Assembly: GCA_002418055.1 (NCBI GenBank)
Contig: DIDI01000044.1
Location: 1 to 6,536, forward strand
DNA: 6,536 nucleotides
Source: Lactobacillus sp. UBA5804
GTDB lineage: Bacteria > Bacillota > Bacilli > Lactobacillales > Lactobacillaceae
Direction: 5' to 3'
Translations under genes and position numbers: made by a program
Shown here: positions 4,820 to 6,536 of the stretch, piece by piece
How positions within the stretch are numbered: position 1 is the first letter of the stretch
Layout: every line of letters starts with the position of its first letter
Notes under the pieces: generated by a model
Told to the model about the DNA's origin: nothing
Database searches by the model: none
Seen by the model: only the letters and a program-made list of their open reading frames with translations

Positions 4820-6028
4820 TTAGTCCTTGAGATAATGTGGGTGATAACCCTTATTTTTATTTTTCTTATGCTTGCGTTTATGTTTTGGAGCTATTGCACT
4901 GCTAACGGCGCTCACCGGCGTCACTTTAACTGGCTTAGTCGTTGTTAACTCATGGCGCACAAAGTAAACGCGCGCAACCGTCAACGGTGCTAGTAATTTT
5001 TTCAACTCACGCTGATCATGATCGTCACCTAAGGTAACGACAAAGCCAGTCGCATTCATCCGGCCAACCCGACCTGCGCGGTGAGTATAAGTCGTCAGAT
5101 CGTGGGGCAAATCAAAATTAACTACATGGGTCAAATTCGGAATATCTAAGCCGCGGGCTGCAACATCCGTCGCCAGTAATAGACGAATTTTGCCAGCACC
5201 CAATGCCTTGAGCGCCCGCTCGCGCCGAGCCTTACTAAAGTCATTGGCCAATAAGGCAAAGTCCGTCTTAGTATGACCTAAAATACCAGCAAAACGTAGC
5301 ATCGCCTGATTTGAGGCAAAAAACAAAATGCCACGAAAATCATGCAATTTAATGAGCTTTTGCACATCATCAACTTTGTGCCGATTATCGACTTGTAAGA
5401 AATAATGATGTAATGCCAGCTTTTGCTCAGGACGGACATCCACCAAAATAAATGAGCGCTGGAATCGGTTCTCGGCATCCGTCGTGATGGCCGATTCAGT
5501 CGCACCAAACAGACAAATTTGGGCACTGGACGCTAAGTTTTGTCCCAAGCTCGTTAACAATTCTAGCTTCGTAAATTCTAATAAATCATCCGCTTCGTCA
5601 ATAATTAATGATTGAATTTGCGGGATTTTAATCCGGCCACTCGAGAAAAAGTCAAAAAATCGCCCCGGGGTGGCCACAATAACTTCCGGATGTTGCTTTT
5701 TCAGCTGGTCATCTTGGCGCTTGCGATTACCAGCGCCAACTAGACTAATCCCGTGCAAACCCAGTGCAGCAATAAACGGATTAAGCACATGCCGAATTTG
5801 AACTGCAAGTTCAGTCGTCGGTGCAATGATCACAAGCTGATTAGCACGACCACTAGTTACCCGGCTTAGGGCTGGCAACGCATAAGCGAGCGTTTTACCC
5901 GTACCAGTTCGGGCATAGGCCACAAGACTTGCGCCATTTTTAATTAATTCAAACGTGCGTGTTTGAATGAGCGTTGGCGCTGTTAAATGTTGACGATCAA
6001 GCACTGCTTGAATGGTTTTAGGATACAT
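4820..6028 (-). CDS. DEAD-box RNA helicase (YfmL-like)
   Basis: This ATP-dependent RNA helicase has 402 residues. All core motifs appear in order: the Q motif around TPTLIQ (16-22), motif I ARTGTGKT (39-46), Ia PTTELAVQ (70-77), Ib TPGR (120-123), II DEAD (144-147), III GAT (175-177) for SAT, IV ILFFAS (234-239), V ATDVAARGLDI (286-296) and VI HRAGRVGR (316-323). Length and the stretch SLVGAGNRKRQDDQLKKQ (95-112) recall B. subtilis YfmL, a ribosome-biogenesis and cold-related helicase, more than CshA or CshB. A lysine/histidine-rich tail (382-393) probably binds RNA. Motif Ia has Thr in place of the usual Arg, and motif III Gly in place of Ser. The start overlaps the upstream stop (TAATG) and has no clear Shine-Dalgarno, so it depends on re-initiation. 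Confidence 0.92.
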   Translation of the reverse strand: MYPKTIQAVLDRQHLTAPTLIQTRTFELIKNGASLVAYARTGTGKTLAYALPALSRVTSGRANQLVIIAPTTELAVQIRHVLNPFIAALGLHGISLVGAGNRKRQDDQLKKQHPEVIVATPGRFFDFFSSGRIKIPQIQSLIIDEADDLLEFTKLELLTSLGQNLASSAQICLFGATESAITTDAENRFQRSFILVDVRPEQKLALHHYFLQVDNRHKVDDVQKLIKLHDFRGILFFASNQAMLRFAGILGHTKTDFALLANDFSKARRERALKALGAGKIRLLLATDVAARGLDIPNLTHVVNFDLPHDLTTYTHRAGRVGRMNATGFVVTLGDDHDQRELKKLLAPLTVARVYFVRHELTTTKPVKVTPVSAVSSAIAPKHKRKHKKNKNKGYHPHYLKD

Positions 6029-6536
6029 TATTGTGTTAATTGCCCATATCTTTCTTTGTATTGTAAGCTAGTTCCAGTATAAGTATACATCGTAACTTGC
6101 TTAGCTAAGTTGGCGACCCGGCTAACATGACCATTGCTAGTATACTGCCAAAAGGCATATTGGGACCGGTTAGACAATCGCTTTCCCACCTTGAGAAAGC
6201 GCGTTTCAACTGGAAAAAAAGCGCGGTAACGCGCTGACAACGCCAGCATTACCCGATAATGGTGGGCTTGGAGCCGCCGCGTAAAGTGACGCAGCGAACT
6301 CAAATAATGATAACTACGTGAATTGCTAGTGAGTTCAATTAAAATGGGCAAAGTCCCAACATCTTGTCCAATAGTCTCGCGGAGAAAGCGATAATGCTGC
6401 CGACTAGTGGACTGATCACTATATTTAATAATCGTCCCAAAAGCCATTTTGGTTCCCAGCAACTGAGAACGAAAAGTGAGATAGTTATTATCAAAATACG
6501 AGCGCCCTTGTGTTCCCATCAAATAAACAAAGGAAA
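6028..6536 (-). CDS. GH25-lysozyme-like protein lacking catalytic residues (5' partial)
   Basis: The frame is open to the right edge, so the true start lies outside; the first visible residues are SFVYLMGTQGRSYFDNNY. These match the FVYxKATQGxSYxDxNF strand of GH25 muramidases, and FWQYTSNGHV (6128-6157) matches their WQYTSxGxV near the C-terminus. The family's DxE pair should lie at LPILIEL (6331-6351): the Glu (6334-6336) is present but the Asp is Leu. The DLN aspartate near the end is replaced by Thr (VTMY). The N-terminal catalytic Asp would be beyond the edge. It is most likely a non-hydrolytic relative, perhaps still binding glycan. Whether it has a signal peptide cannot be seen. It is first of the visible operon genes, overlapping the helicase start by 1 nt, so it is expressed with an RNA helicase and a PTS permease. 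Confidence 0.65.
   Translation of the reverse strand, partial: SFVYLMGTQGRSYFDNNYLTFRSQLLGTKMAFGTIIKYSDQSTSRQHYRFLRETIGQDVGTLPILIELTSNSRSYHYLSSLRHFTRRLQAHHYRVMLALSARYRAFFPVETRFLKVGKRLSNRSQYAFWQYTSNGHVSRVANLAKQVTMYTYTGTSLQYKERYGQLTQ

Noticed and set aside
5278..5526. Second minus-strand frame inside the helicase gene
   Set aside because: It is out of frame with conserved motifs III to IV of the helicase, so it is a shadow.
1..6536. CRISPR array, insertion sequence, phage defence locus
   Set aside because: No regularly spaced repeats, transposase motifs, terminal inverted repeats or known defence domains were found; the DEAD-box helicase is a housekeeping RNA helicase type.

Overview
The window looks like chromosomal DNA of a low-to-mid GC Firmicute, most likely Lactobacillaceae. 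The reasons are strong AGGAGG-type ribosome binding sites, U-tailed hairpin terminators, a tRNA gene without an encoded CCA, an orphan Lac-family PTS permease, a PAS_10-type protein, and a GH25-lysozyme-like protein of lactobacillar style. I see no insertion sequence, phage gene, CRISPR array or rRNA. Genus and species cannot be fixed from sequence alone.

Layout from left to right. (1) At 1-1162 a minus-strand operon has its own promoter (1134-1162). It encodes a four-helix membrane protein with a degenerate GGDEF domain, then a 56-residue single-pass membrane protein starting right at the previous stop (TAAATG). The first four codons of a third gene overlap the end of the second and run off the left edge. 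The arrangement resembles c-di-GMP-linked exopolysaccharide operons. (2) A bidirectional terminator (1177-1212) separates this from a minus-strand PAS_10-like protein (1235-1999). Its promoter carries a 24-bp near-palindrome over the -10 box, 5' to the divergent DUF488 gene (2136-2501). (3) DUF488 converges on and overlaps, tail to tail, the DNA-repair methyltransferase gene ogt (2469-3014, minus). (4) Divergent from ogt is a 75-residue two-helix membrane protein (3097-3324) ending in a strong terminator (3331-3361). That terminator also serves the minus-strand tRNA-Arg(CCU) gene (3374-3447).

(5) The right half (3489-6536) is one tight minus-strand operon: a GH25-like protein with lost catalytic residues (cut by the right edge), a YfmL-like DEAD-box RNA helicase starting by a TAATG overlap, and an orphan PTS EIIC starting 2 nt after the helicase stop. 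No terminator is visible between the EIIC gene and the tRNA, so read-through is possible.

The theme most worth follow-up is degenerate enzymes kept as intact frames: a GGDEF domain without GGDEF, a GH25 domain without its acids, and an EIIC without its usual His motif and without EIIA or EIIB partners. These look like conserved but repurposed proteins rather than decaying genes, because every frame is open and each downstream gene is translationally coupled.
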